A stretch of DNA of 21,154 nt, taken from NCBI GenBank assembly GCA_041686355.1, contig JAWLDZ010000041.1, positions 1-21,154 on the forward strand, read 5' to 3'. Positions 14,750-21,154 of this stretch are shown one piece after another (the first letter of the stretch is position 1; every line of letters starts with the position of its first letter). The notes below the pieces were generated by a model, which saw only the letters and a program-made list of their open reading frames with translations, was not told where the DNA came from and ran no database searches. The position numbers and the translations under genes were made by a program. The stretch is from DSBN01 sp041686355 (lineage in GTDB: Bacteria; Spirochaetota; Spirochaetia; DSM-16054; Sediminispirochaetaceae).

Positions 14750-16091
14750 CGTATATCTCTATGCCCTTCTGAACGTATTCGAGAAAATCATCCGCCGTAA
14801 AAACCCCGTTCCAAAGAAAATCGTTTGCCTCCTTGTAGTGGTTAAAGGCATTTAGTGAATGAAAGAAGAACTCGTGTATTCCGTATACCTCCACCGATTG
14901 CATATACTCTTCGACCTTTCGGTACATACTGTTCTTATATTCCGGTACATCAACTCCCCTTTTCGCGGGAAAGGTTCCCTGCTGTTCAAGCCGGGCTATA
15001 ATAACCTCGTCCGACAACAGCCAGTCTACAAGACGGGTAATATTTTCCCTTTTTACTGGGTCCGCCCAGGACTTCTTGTTGATACAGATGTTCATGGCGA
15101 TTCCGCCCACGGTAAAAGATGAGGTGTCCGCAACTTCGGAATTGATTCTAGGCACCGGAATGATACGGCTCTTGTCGGCTATTTCCGGCTCAAACAAGGC
15201 CAGGTTCCAGTTAAAGGCATAAATCATGGCCGCTTTCTCTTCATTATAATCGTTTATCTGATGGTCCCATGAACCGGCGAAGATAGTGTTGCTGGGTATG
15301 GACCCATAATCTATCAAATCCCGTACCGCCTTCGCCGCAGCGACGGTCCCCGGATAGATAAAGGTATTGTTCTCTTTCATGGCCGCCGTATCCTGGTAAC
15401 CCCTTTGGCTTTGATAGGTCAGGGCACTGAAAAACAGATGACCGGGGTCGCCTTTAAAACTGCCGATTGAAAGCGGGGTTATGCCGCTTTCCAGCAGCAC
15501 AGGGGTGATGTGCCGGATATCCTGCCAGGTCTCGGGAACCTTCAGTTCCAGGCTAGTGAAGATTTCGGTATTGACGAGGTAGAATCCGCAAAAGCGTTCA
15601 TAGGGGATAGCATAATGTGCCTCTTCGACTTTAGTAGCTTCCAGGGAGCCCTGATAGAAATCACTAGGGTCAACCGCTTCCGAAGCGTTGAAGTATTCCT
15701 GCACGTCAATAATGGTGCCGTTTTCAACAAAATCGCCGAGGTTTGTTTCATAACTCCAGAAGGTGAACACATCGGGCAGCTTACCCGAAGCGACATCGAT
15801 CAATATCTTTTGCTTATGCTGCAATCCTACATTTGCCTCAGCTTTTATTTTTACGCTGCCCTTCACATTGTCCGCATACTCCTCCAGAAGCTCGGAAAAT
15901 CCATTCGCCCAGGAGTAGGCAAACCTGATTGTGGGAACTTCCTGCTGCTCTTTCTGGACCGGCTGCTCTTTCTGGACCGGGTTTTCCTGAACCGAGGTCT
16001 CCTCTTGCGAAGTCCCCTGCCTGAAATACAGGGACATCAAGAAAAAAATGAAGAGCAGGAATAAAACGCCTAGGGGCACTTGTTTTCGCAT
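14742..16091 (-). CDS. Membrane-anchored extracellular solute-binding protein, likely sensor partner
   Basis: This 449-residue protein of the family 1 sugar-binding class has an N-terminal hydrophobic segment (about 7-22) with no lipobox cysteine and no obvious cleavage motif, so it is probably a membrane-tethered binding protein. A Gln/Glu/Lys-rich linker (about 27-50) contains a repeated VQKEQ unit, encoded by an 18-bp tandem duplication. The binding-protein fold follows, with GKLPDVFTFWSYE, HYAIPYERFCGFYLVNTEIF and FTVGGIAMNIC as typical pocket and hinge segments. It is the first gene of the - strand operon, overlaps the kinase gene by 8 nt, and is separated from the permease genes. These facts suggest it presents ligand to the kinase rather than to the transporter (inference). 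A GGAGG precedes the ATG. Confidence 0.82.
   Translation of the reverse strand: MRKQVPLGVLFLLFIFFLMSLYFRQGTSQEETSVQENPVQKEQPVQKEQQEVPTIRFAYSWANGFSELLEEYADNVKGSVKIKAEANVGLQHKQKILIDVASGKLPDVFTFWSYETNLGDFVENGTIIDVQEYFNASEAVDPSDFYQGSLEATKVEEAHYAIPYERFCGFYLVNTEIFTSLELKVPETWQDIRHITPVLLESGITPLSIGSFKGDPGHLFFSALTYQSQRGYQDTAAMKENNTFIYPGTVAAAKAVRDLIDYGSIPSNTIFAGSWDHQINDYNEEKAAMIYAFNWNLALFEPEIADKSRIIPVPRINSEVADTSSFTVGGIAMNICINKKSWADPVKRENITRLVDWLLSDEVIIARLEQQGTFPAKRGVDVPEYKNSMYRKVEEYMQSVEVYGIHEFFFHSLNAFNHYKEANDFLWNGVFTADDFLEYVQKGIEIYDE
15944..15979 (-). repeat. 18-bp tandem duplication in the binding-protein linker
   Basis: Two head-to-tail copies of an 18-bp unit (GCTGCTCTTTCTGGACCG on the + strand) lie at 15944-15961 and 15962-15979. 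Being a multiple of three, the duplication keeps frame and lengthens the Q/E/K-rich linker between the membrane anchor and the binding domain. It is probably a slippage product; the linker length may be variable between strains. Confidence 0.8.
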
Positions 16092-16243
16092 GATCCGTCC
16101 CTCCTGACAGGTTTTGTATTTTACTACAATACTAATGCGAATGCACCCTTAACTGAAAAAAGTCCAGCTCTTCCAAAAACTTCCTTCTTTCCGGCCTGTA
16201 AAAGCGGACATACAATTAAAAAAACTATGAAAAGGAGCTTACA
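16092..16243. promoter_or_regulatory. Divergent promoter region between the sensor operon and the importer operon
   Basis: This 152-bp region separates the two divergent operons and probably carries both promoters and the response-regulator site. On the + strand TACAAT (16211-16216) is a reasonable -10 about 28 nt before the ATG, but the -35 position is far from consensus, as expected for an activator-dependent promoter. AAAGGAG at 16231-16237 is the ribosome site of the lipoprotein gene, 6 nt before ATG. The stretch 16171-16192 has repeated CTTCC-like blocks that could be an AraC-type site; that reading is speculative. Confidence 0.5.
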
Positions 16244-17560
16244 ATGAAGTTGTTACGAAAAGGGAAGTTGTTACGAAAAGGTTTTAAACTCACGGCACTT
16301 CTCGTTCTTGCCGTGATGGTTCTCGCCGGGTGTCAGGAAAAGGATGAGTCCGCCGATTCGGCATCCGCAGACGATGGACCAACAACAATCAAGGTCTGGA
16401 CCCTATGGACCGACACCACCGATGATGTAAATGCGGTGGCCTTCCGTAAAGCCCTGGAGTCGGCGAAAACGGACCTTCCGGACATTGCCATCGAACACGA
16501 TGCAACCCAAAACGAGGCATATAAAACAAAAATTAAAACCGCTATGGCAGCCGATGAAGTCCCCGATGTCTTCTTTGCCTGGGGTGCAGGCTTTGTGAAA
16601 CAATTTGTTGATGCCGGTAAAGTGGAACCCCTCGATGCGTATATGGAGGACGGCACCGCCGACAGACTAAAGGGCGGAGCAAATACCAATTTCATGTTCG
16701 ATGGAAAAACCTACGGAATCACCTTTTCCCAGTGGGTCGCCTCCCTGTACTGCAACAAGGCCCTCTTCGATGAATACGGTGTGAAAATACCGGAAACCTA
16801 CGACGAGCTTATGCAGGCGGTAAGAACCTTTAACGCCAACGATGTTATTCCAATTACCGTAGGGGGAAAAGAGAAATGGCCGGCCATGTTCTGGCAAAAC
16901 GCCTTTGCCGTCAGAACCGCCGGTGCCGATACCTGCAATGCGGCCCTTGCCGGAGAGGCCTCTTTCGACACACCGGAGTTCGTCAGGTCCGCAGAGTTAC
17001 TGGCCAATCTGGTGGAAGAAGAGGCCTTCGTAGACGGTGCCCTTGGTCTGGACTATAACGAAAGCGGCGCCTTATATCTGGAGGGCCAGGCGGCGATGTA
17101 TTACATGGGTAACTGGTTTGCCGGAGATATTGCCGGTCACGACAGTGATATTGCGGAAAACACTGTGGCTGCACGGTTTCCGGTCATTCCGAATGCAAAG
17201 GGTGACGAGACGCAGTATCTCGGCGGTTCGATCGACGGTCTCAGCGTTTCCGCCAATTCGGAACACAAGCAAGCCGCTGCAACTGTTGCAAAGTATCTGA
17301 TGGAGCAGGTGGCCAGAAATCTTGCAGCAGCCGGTGAAGGGCTCCCCACCTGGAACACGGAAGATGTAGCCAGTGAAAAAAGCAATCCCGTAATCGATCA
17401 GATAAAATCACAGATCAGTAATTCCACCGGATATGTGCTTGCCTGGGACACCTTTCTCTCCGGAGCTGATGCGGATGATCACAAAAACTATGTTGCATCA
17501 ATTTTTGGTCAGGAACTTAGTCCGGAACAGTTTGCAACCCTGATGCAGGATATGAACTAA
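16244..17560 (+). CDS. ABC transporter sugar-binding lipoprotein (family 1)
   Basis: This 438-residue binding protein has a lipoprotein signal: a basic N-terminus, a hydrophobic core and the lipobox MVLAGC with Cys30. The mature domain is a family 1 solute-binding protein for sugars: TIKVWTLWTD near the start, ADEVPDVFFAWG, DGKTYGITFSQWVASLYCNKALFDEYG, and an aromatic-rich pocket segment around MYYMGNWFAG. It should capture an oligosaccharide in the periplasm and hand it to the two permeases encoded downstream. ATG 16244 is supported by AAAGGAG at 16231-16237. The basic N-terminus KLLRKG is duplicated (16247-16281). A hairpin and 78 nt lie between its stop and the first permease, which usually goes with higher expression of the binding protein than of the permeases. 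Confidence 0.95.
   Translation: MKLLRKGKLLRKGFKLTALLVLAVMVLAGCQEKDESADSASADDGPTTIKVWTLWTDTTDDVNAVAFRKALESAKTDLPDIAIEHDATQNEAYKTKIKTAMAADEVPDVFFAWGAGFVKQFVDAGKVEPLDAYMEDGTADRLKGGANTNFMFDGKTYGITFSQWVASLYCNKALFDEYGVKIPETYDELMQAVRTFNANDVIPITVGGKEKWPAMFWQNAFAVRTAGADTCNAALAGEASFDTPEFVRSAELLANLVEEEAFVDGALGLDYNESGALYLEGQAAMYYMGNWFAGDIAGHDSDIAENTVAARFPVIPNAKGDETQYLGGSIDGLSVSANSEHKQAAATVAKYLMEQVARNLAAAGEGLPTWNTEDVASEKSNPVIDQIKSQISNSTGYVLAWDTFLSGADADDHKNYVASIFGQELSPEQFATLMQDMN
16247..16281 (+). repeat. 17-18-bp tandem duplication in a signal peptide
   Basis: AAGTTGTTACGAAAAGGG (16247-16264) is followed directly by a second copy (16265-16281, differing only after base 17). The duplication is in frame and repeats KLLRKG in the positively charged n-region of the lipoprotein signal peptide. 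The second start of the repeat has no ATG, so the upstream ATG is still needed. Confidence 0.8.
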
Positions 17561-17578
17561 TAAGCGTTGCGATACTTT

Positions 17579-17621
17579 AGGCTGCCCCTTCGTCCGAGTG
17601 TACTCTTCGATCGGGCAGCCT
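17579..17621 (+). other. Intercistronic hairpin between binding-protein and permease genes
   Basis: AGGCTGCCC (17579-17587) pairs perfectly with GGGCAGCCT (17613-17621) around a 25-nt loop. It lies after the binding-protein stop and just before the permease ribosome site GGAG (17630-17633). No T-run follows. Such structures in sugar importer operons can protect the upstream mRNA and lower permease expression. Because the hairpin lies in the open frame extending upstream from 17639, that extension is non-coding. Confidence 0.65.
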
Positions 17622-17638
17622 CAATATTTGGAGTGAAT

Positions 17639-18526
17639 ATGAATAGCGTTTTATCAAACAAAAAAACAATTTTGATTTTTATGTTACCCGCTTCGCTGAT
17701 ATTCTTGTTTATTGTCATAGCCCCAATCTTTATTTCGGGATATTACAGCAGCCTGGAATGGAACGGAATCGGCAAAGGTGTCTTTATCGGACTGGAAAAT
17801 TACAAAAACCTGTTTTTTGGAAAAACAAACCTTTTTTATGGCGCCATTTGGAACTCCTTACTCCTTGCTGCGCTGTCGGTATTTATTCAGCTTCCCCTAG
17901 CCTTCCTGTTCGCGAGAATACTTGCCGGTGGAATAACTGGAGAGGGTTTTTTCAGAACGGTCTATTTTATACCGGTTATCGTTTCAACTGTGGTAATCGG
18001 ACAAATGTGGTTGAAAATATACAACCCCCAGTACGGACTTCTTAATCAATTCCTTGAGGCTATTGGCCTGGGTAGTTGGAAGCAGGAATGGCTTGGGAAT
18101 AAAGACATTGCTCTTGGATCGGTTTTTGTTCCTCTATTATGGCAATATGTGGGATACCATATTCTGCTGTTTTACGCAGGGATGAAAACCGTTCCCCAAG
18201 AATTGATAGAAGCTGCGAGAATTGACGGGGCATCACATACAAGGATCACTTTCAATATCGTGGTGCCGTATATCATTTCTATAATCGAGATATGTGTGAT
18301 TCTCGCCGTTATAGGCTCGTTGAAAACATTCGATCTGATCTATGTTATTACCGGCGGCGGTCCGCTGCACGCTACGGAAGTACCGACAACCCTTATGTTC
18401 AATACAATTTTTCACAGGGTAGACTACGGATATGGAAGTGCCATGGCTATGTTTATTATCTTTGAATGCCTGGTGCTTACTATCGGTATCCGGAAAATTT
18501 TTGGGAGATTAAGCTATGACAATTAG
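17639..18526 (+). CDS. ABC sugar transporter permease (MalF/UgpA type)
   Basis: This 295-residue inner-membrane subunit has about six transmembrane segments and starts with a cytoplasmic MNSVLSNKK before TM1. The cytoplasmic coupling loop carries the EAA motif ELIEAARIDGASHTRITFNIVVP (about 188-210), which contacts the ATPase. The start ATG 17639 has GGAG at 17630-17633. A longer frame beginning at 17567 would run through the hairpin, so it is rejected. Loop features FRTVYFIPVIVSTVVIGQMW and GGGPLHATEVPTTLMFNTIF are typical of the sugar-type permease family. It overlaps the second permease by 11 nt. No ATPase gene is in the window, so a shared MsmX-like ATPase encoded elsewhere is expected. 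Confidence 0.94.
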   Translation: MNSVLSNKKTILIFMLPASLIFLFIVIAPIFISGYYSSLEWNGIGKGVFIGLENYKNLFFGKTNLFYGAIWNSLLLAALSVFIQLPLAFLFARILAGGITGEGFFRTVYFIPVIVSTVVIGQMWLKIYNPQYGLLNQFLEAIGLGSWKQEWLGNKDIALGSVFVPLLWQYVGYHILLFYAGMKTVPQELIEAARIDGASHTRITFNIVVPYIISIIEICVILAVIGSLKTFDLIYVITGGGPLHATEVPTTLMFNTIFHRVDYGYGSAMAMFIIFECLVLTIGIRKIFGRLSYDN

Positions 18527-19361
18527 TCAACAAACGTTACCATGGAAAAAATACCTGCTCTTCATCTTACTAGTGCTGTTTGCCTTTATGCAGGTATATC
18601 CGTTTTTCTGGCTGGTTTTGTTTTCCTTTAAATCAAACTCGGAAATTTTCGGCGGAAATATTGCAGGGTTTCCTCAAACCTGGTTGTGGGAAAATTATAA
18701 GGACGCCTTTTTCGGCGGCAAGGTCGGGATATACCTCTTTAACAGTGTCGTCGTGACCGCGTTAACCATATTCATCACCCTGTTCACAGCCTGTATGGCG
18801 GCTTATGCAATTTCCAGATTGCGGTGGAAATACAGCGGACTAGTAATGGTCCTTTTTCTGCTGGGGATGATGATTCCTCTGCACGCCACTCTTTTGCCGC
18901 TGTTTCTCTTTTTCAGCAAAATCAAGCTCCTCAACACCTACTGGTGTCTGATACTCCCCTATGTGGGCTTCGGACTACCGATTGCCGTATATATCATGGT
19001 CGGTTTTATGAAAAACATACCCCTTGCAATGGAGGAATCTGCCTTTATCGACGGGGCATCGGTGTACAGGTCTTTTTTCCTGATTATCATGCCCATCGTA
19101 AAACCGGCAATGGCCACTGTCGCTATTTTCACTTTCTTGGGTTCCTGGAACGAGCTCATGTTTGCCATCACCTTTATCAGCAAACAACAGATGAGAACCC
19201 TGACTGTCGGTCTGCAGTCCATGGTCGGGCAGTATGCCACCCAGTGGGGGCCGATTGGTGCGGGGCTGGTTATCGGCACAATTCCGACCATTATCATTTA
19301 TTCGATTATCAGCAAGCAGGTCCAAAACAGTCTAACCACCGCCGGTGCGGTGAAGGGCTGA
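18516..19361 (+). CDS. ABC sugar transporter permease (MalG/UgpE type)
   Basis: This 281-residue partner permease has about six transmembrane segments, starting at residues 11-37. The EAA motif is MEESAFIDGASVYRSFFLIIMP (about 172-193). FLGSWNELMFAITFI and the ending typical of the family (ISKQVQNSLTTAGAVKG) are present. GGGAG (18503-18507) precedes the ATG by 8 nt. It overlaps the first permease by 11 nt, so the heterodimer subunits are probably translated in a coupled way. The stop TGA (19359-19361) is followed at once by TAA in frame and then by the right copy of the 34-bp repeat. This is the last gene of the importer operon. Confidence 0.95.
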   Translation: MTISQQTLPWKKYLLFILLVLFAFMQVYPFFWLVLFSFKSNSEIFGGNIAGFPQTWLWENYKDAFFGGKVGIYLFNSVVVTALTIFITLFTACMAAYAISRLRWKYSGLVMVLFLLGMMIPLHATLLPLFLFFSKIKLLNTYWCLILPYVGFGLPIAVYIMVGFMKNIPLAMEESAFIDGASVYRSFFLIIMPIVKPAMATVAIFTFLGSWNELMFAITFISKQQMRTLTVGLQSMVGQYATQWGPIGAGLVIGTIPTIIIYSIISKQVQNSLTTAGAVKG

Positions 19362-19364
19362 TAA

Positions 19365-19398
19365 TGAAAAACATAATTCCTTAAACCAGCAACTTTCT
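19365..19398 (+). repeat. 34-bp direct repeat, right copy
   Basis: It is identical over 34 bases to 9820-9853, in the same orientation, 9545 bp away. It begins 3 nt after the second permease stop codon. With the preceding A it spells a seven-codon frame ATG...TAA (MKNIIP), while the left copy has TTG in the same place; this is probably accidental. No glycosyltransferase fragment follows this copy. Confidence 0.85.
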
Positions 19399-19438
19399 GC
19401 CGACCCTACAGTTTTTCGTCCATAGTTATTAGAGAATG

Positions 19439-19472
19439 CCCGGCGACATGAGAATGAGCGCCGGGTATTTTT
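19439..19472 (+). terminator. Rho-independent terminator of the importer operon
   Basis: CCCGGCG (19439-19445) pairs with CGCCGGG (19459-19465), with an inner CAT/ATG pairing, and is followed by TATTTTT. It lies 77 nt after the second permease stop and about 40 nt after the right 34-bp repeat. The stem is GC-rich and the T-run adequate, so it is a strong candidate. Confidence 0.85.
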
Positions 19473-19542
19473 CCGGTATACCCTGTTCTGTTATTACTGA
19501 GGGAATACCTGAGACCTCTCAGACCAGAAATTCGCATATATG

Positions 19543-19569
19543 ATGCGGATTTTAGTACATTTTCCGCAT
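19543..19569. promoter_or_regulatory. Inverted repeat upstream of the AAA ATPase gene
   Basis: ATGCGGA (19543-19549) and TCCGCAT (19563-19569) form a 7-bp inverted repeat with a 13-nt centre, immediately upstream of the candidate -35 box (19575-19580). It could be an operator or simply a chance hairpin. A second small one, CTGAGA/TCTCAG, lies at 19509-19522. Confidence 0.35.
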
Positions 19570-19574
19570 AGTTA

Positions 19575-19603
19575 TTGCGATTTTCATTCAATTATGCTAC
19601 ATT
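19575..19603 (+). promoter_or_regulatory. Candidate promoter giving a leaderless ATPase mRNA
   Basis: TTGCGA (19575-19580) and TACATT (19598-19603) are spaced 17 nt. Transcription from this promoter would begin at or next to the ATG at 19610. No Shine-Dalgarno sequence stands before that ATG, which agrees with a leaderless message. Confidence 0.45.
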
Positions 19604-19609
19604 GTTTTC

Positions 19610-20761
19610 ATGCATATCCCACGATTGCTTGATCTGTCTACGGAGCTTGAGAATCGATCAGTATTCCTCTTTGGGCCACGGCAGACAGGCAAGACCACCT
19701 GGACAAAAACCCGCTTTCCAGGATGCGCTCGTTACAACCTGCTGCAAGGGGATACGTTCCTGCGGCTGACATCGCATCCGGGAAGACTTCGGCAGGAACT
19801 CGCCTCTGTTAATCCTGCCGCCGGCCCCGTGATCATCGATGAAATCCAGAAGCTGCCCAGCCTGCTTGATGATGTGCACGACCTTATTGAAAGTCGCGAT
19901 TTTCAGTTTGTCCTAACGGGTTCCAGCCCTATCAAACTGCGACGAGCCGGTATCAATCTTCTCGGCGGACGAGCAAGAACACGGTATCTGTATCCGTTTG
20001 TATCTGCCGAGGTTCCCGGCTGGGACCTTGATCGGGCCCTATTGTACGGAGGGATCCCTTCGGTCTACCTGTCGGACAATCCGGTCGAGGACCTCCATGC
20101 CTACTGTGGGGACTATCTGCGCCAGGAGATCCAAGCTGAGGGGCTGGTGCGGGGAATTGAGCCGTTTTCCCGCTTTCTGCACATTGCTGCTGCCTCGGCG
20201 GCCGAACAAGTGGTCTTTGAACGCATTGCGAATGACGCGCAGGTGCCTGCCCGCACAGTCCGTGAGTTTTATTACATACTTCAGGACACGCTGATAGGGG
20301 ACATGCTTGAACCGATTTCGCCGGCGAAATCTCCGAAGCGCAAGTTGGTCTCCCGAGGCAAGTTTTATTTTTTTGATAATGGTGTCTCCAACACTCTTGC
20401 CGGAATCCGCGCGCCGGCAAGAAAAAGCACGGAGTACGGAAAGGCACTTGAACAGCTTGTCTTTTTGGAACTTCGCGCGTGGATGGGGTACCGCCGGGAC
20501 CGCCGAGAAATGGGCTTCTGGCGAACCCAGGACGGAGCCGAGGTGGACTTCCTCATTGAAAGCGATCTGGCCGTCGAAGTGAAGTCCAGCAGTACACTCG
20601 CATCGACGGATTTAAAGGGGCTGAGATACCTCTCAGAAGAAACCTCGATCCGCCGCCGCATTATCGTCTGTCACGAACCGGTACGCCGCACCGTAGATGG
20701 AATAGAAGTATGGCCGGTGGAAGAGTTCCTGTCCGCACTGTGGGGTGGCGAATTTGGGTAA
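19610..20761 (+). CDS. AAA_14 / DUF4143 family ATPase
   Basis: This 383-residue protein has the two-part layout of the AAA_14 plus DUF4143 family. The N-terminal ATPase has Walker A GPRQTGKTT (22-30), Walker B VIIDEIQK (74-81), a sensor segment LTGSS (102-106) and the GGRAR segment (119-123). The C-terminal half (about 190-383) includes FFDNGVSNTL (254-263), YGKALEQLVFLEL (276-288) and GAEVDFLIESDLAVEVKSS (309-327), a PD-(D/E)xK-like core with Glu281, Asp313, Glu323 and Lys325. Proteins of this family are widespread, often horizontally moved, and their biological role is not established. It is a single gene, transcribed apart from both neighbours. Length and motifs are complete. No partner toxin, antitoxin or restriction gene is visible next to it. 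Confidence 0.92.
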   Translation: MHIPRLLDLSTELENRSVFLFGPRQTGKTTWTKTRFPGCARYNLLQGDTFLRLTSHPGRLRQELASVNPAAGPVIIDEIQKLPSLLDDVHDLIESRDFQFVLTGSSPIKLRRAGINLLGGRARTRYLYPFVSAEVPGWDLDRALLYGGIPSVYLSDNPVEDLHAYCGDYLRQEIQAEGLVRGIEPFSRFLHIAAASAAEQVVFERIANDAQVPARTVREFYYILQDTLIGDMLEPISPAKSPKRKLVSRGKFYFFDNGVSNTLAGIRAPARKSTEYGKALEQLVFLELRAWMGYRRDRREMGFWRTQDGAEVDFLIESDLAVEVKSSSTLASTDLKGLRYLSEETSIRRRIIVCHEPVRRTVDGIEVWPVEEFLSALWGGEFG

Positions 20762-20792
20762 ACCCGACCGTCGACACATGCCCCGCGGCATC

Positions 20793-20821
20793 TTGAGAGT
20801 GTACCGAATGTGGTATATATG
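20793..20821 (+). promoter_or_regulatory. Candidate promoter of the last gene
   Basis: TTGAGA (20793-20798) and TATATG (20816-20821) are separated by 17 nt, close to the vegetative consensus. The start of transcription would be near 20828. This places AAGGAG (20840-20845) in the 5' leader and supports the GTG start at 20849 over an ATG at 20819 that lies inside the -10 box. Confidence 0.55.
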
Positions 20822-20848
20822 TATCTGAACTTGGCCAAAAAGGAGACG

Positions 20849-21154
20849 GTGTGGCGCACGACACACCCCTGTCGGAAAGTAAGATGTTTACTTCTGCAGC
20901 GGCTTGGTCTTAGCGTATTAATAGGTGCAGCAGCTCTTCTCGTCCCCCTCAGTCTCTCGGCGGAACCGCTCCGTTCGCACAACCTGCACCCTCTATATGC
21001 CCCGTTTATTCAACTCCAGCCAATGAGCGCCCTAATCAGCTCACCCCGCACTACGGAGCTCTCACTTCTTCACAGCTACGGAAACAACTTTTTTCTCGAC
21101 ACCGAGGACGGCGGCAACAGTGAGATAACCGCAGACCTCGACAGTGAGGCAGCT
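20849..21154 (+). CDS. Exported protein, possibly DUF3187 family (5' part, cut by window end)
   Basis: An open frame of 102 codons runs off the right edge. GTG 20849 is preceded by AAGGAG (20840-20845), although the spacing is short (3 nt). ATG 20819, with 10 more residues, is the alternative. The first 38 residues form a Sec signal peptide: basic residues CRKVRC, a hydrophobic core LGLSVLIGAAALLVPLSL, and probable cleavage at LSA before EPLRS. The mature start (NLHPLYAPFIQLQP, then SALISSPRTTELSLLHSYGNN) resembles the opening of DUF3187 proteins, putative outer-membrane or periplasmic beta-rich proteins of unknown role. That family match is from memory and weak. The gene has its own promoter and is not obviously linked to the ATPase upstream. 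Confidence 0.65.
   Translation, partial: MWRTTHPCRKVRCLLLQRLGLSVLIGAAALLVPLSLSAEPLRSHNLHPLYAPFIQLQPMSALISSPRTTELSLLHSYGNNFFLDTEDGGNSEITADLDSEAA

Noticed and set aside
17567..17638. 24-codon N-terminal extension of the first permease
   Set aside because: It covers the intercistronic hairpin and precedes the ribosome site at 17630; family permeases begin as at 17639.
1..21154. CRISPR array, tRNA, rRNA, transposase or integrase
   Set aside because: No regularly spaced repeats, cloverleaf-like sequence, rRNA-like stretch or recombinase motif was seen on either strand.

Overview
The window reads as chromosomal DNA of a Gram-negative, sugar-using bacterium. Tat-free Sec signal peptides, two lipoproteins, a YesM/YesN-type two-component system with an ABC sugar importer, and a GH3 glycosidase together suggest a free-living spirochaete (Spirochaeta/Sediminispirochaeta-like). 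That assignment is inference; nothing in the window proves the phylum. The trp part and the glycosyltransferase gene are visibly GC-rich, while the sugar-utilisation block at 12.2-19.4 kb is visibly more AT-rich.

Region 1 (1-5287, + strand) is the distal trp operon: the trpE 3' end, a trpGD fusion, a trpCF fusion, trpB and trpA. All are packed head to tail with ATGA-type or longer overlaps. The set covers chorismate to tryptophan, in the same order and with the same two fusions as enterobacteria. A bidirectional hairpin terminator at about 5407-5439 separates it from the next block.

Region 2 (5457-7379, - strand) is a two-gene unit for exported rhodanese-family proteins: a tandem-domain lipoprotein, then a soluble periplasmic tandem-domain protein with two CYTGQTA active-site loops. 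Divergent from it is a GT-C/GT39-like membrane glycosyltransferase (7480-9204). A 173-residue secreted protein of unknown function (9301-9822) follows.

Region 3 (about 9854-19364) is a sugar catabolism block bounded by two identical 34-bp direct repeats (9820-9853 and 19365-19398). Just inside the left repeat lies a 105-bp decayed copy of the 3' end of the glycosyltransferase gene, so the left boundary looks like a recombination junction. The block holds a - strand operon (membrane-anchored solute-binding protein, YesM-like sensor kinase, YesN-like AraC-type response regulator, cytoplasmic GH3 glycosidase) and a divergent + strand operon (lipoprotein solute-binding protein and two MalF/MalG-type permeases, with no ATPase). 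The probable logic is that the anchored binding protein senses an oligosaccharide with the kinase, the regulator activates the divergent importer, and GH3 hydrolyses the imported glycoside. A strong terminator at 19439-19472 ends the importer operon.

Region 4 (19610-21154) holds a stand-alone AAA_14/DUF4143 ATPase, possibly expressed from a leaderless transcript, and the 5' part of an exported protein that may belong to DUF3187 and is cut by the window end.

No rRNA, tRNA, CRISPR array, transposase or integrase was seen. The best candidates for something unusual are the repeat-bounded block with its glycosyltransferase remnant, and the three-component arrangement of anchored binding protein, kinase and regulator.
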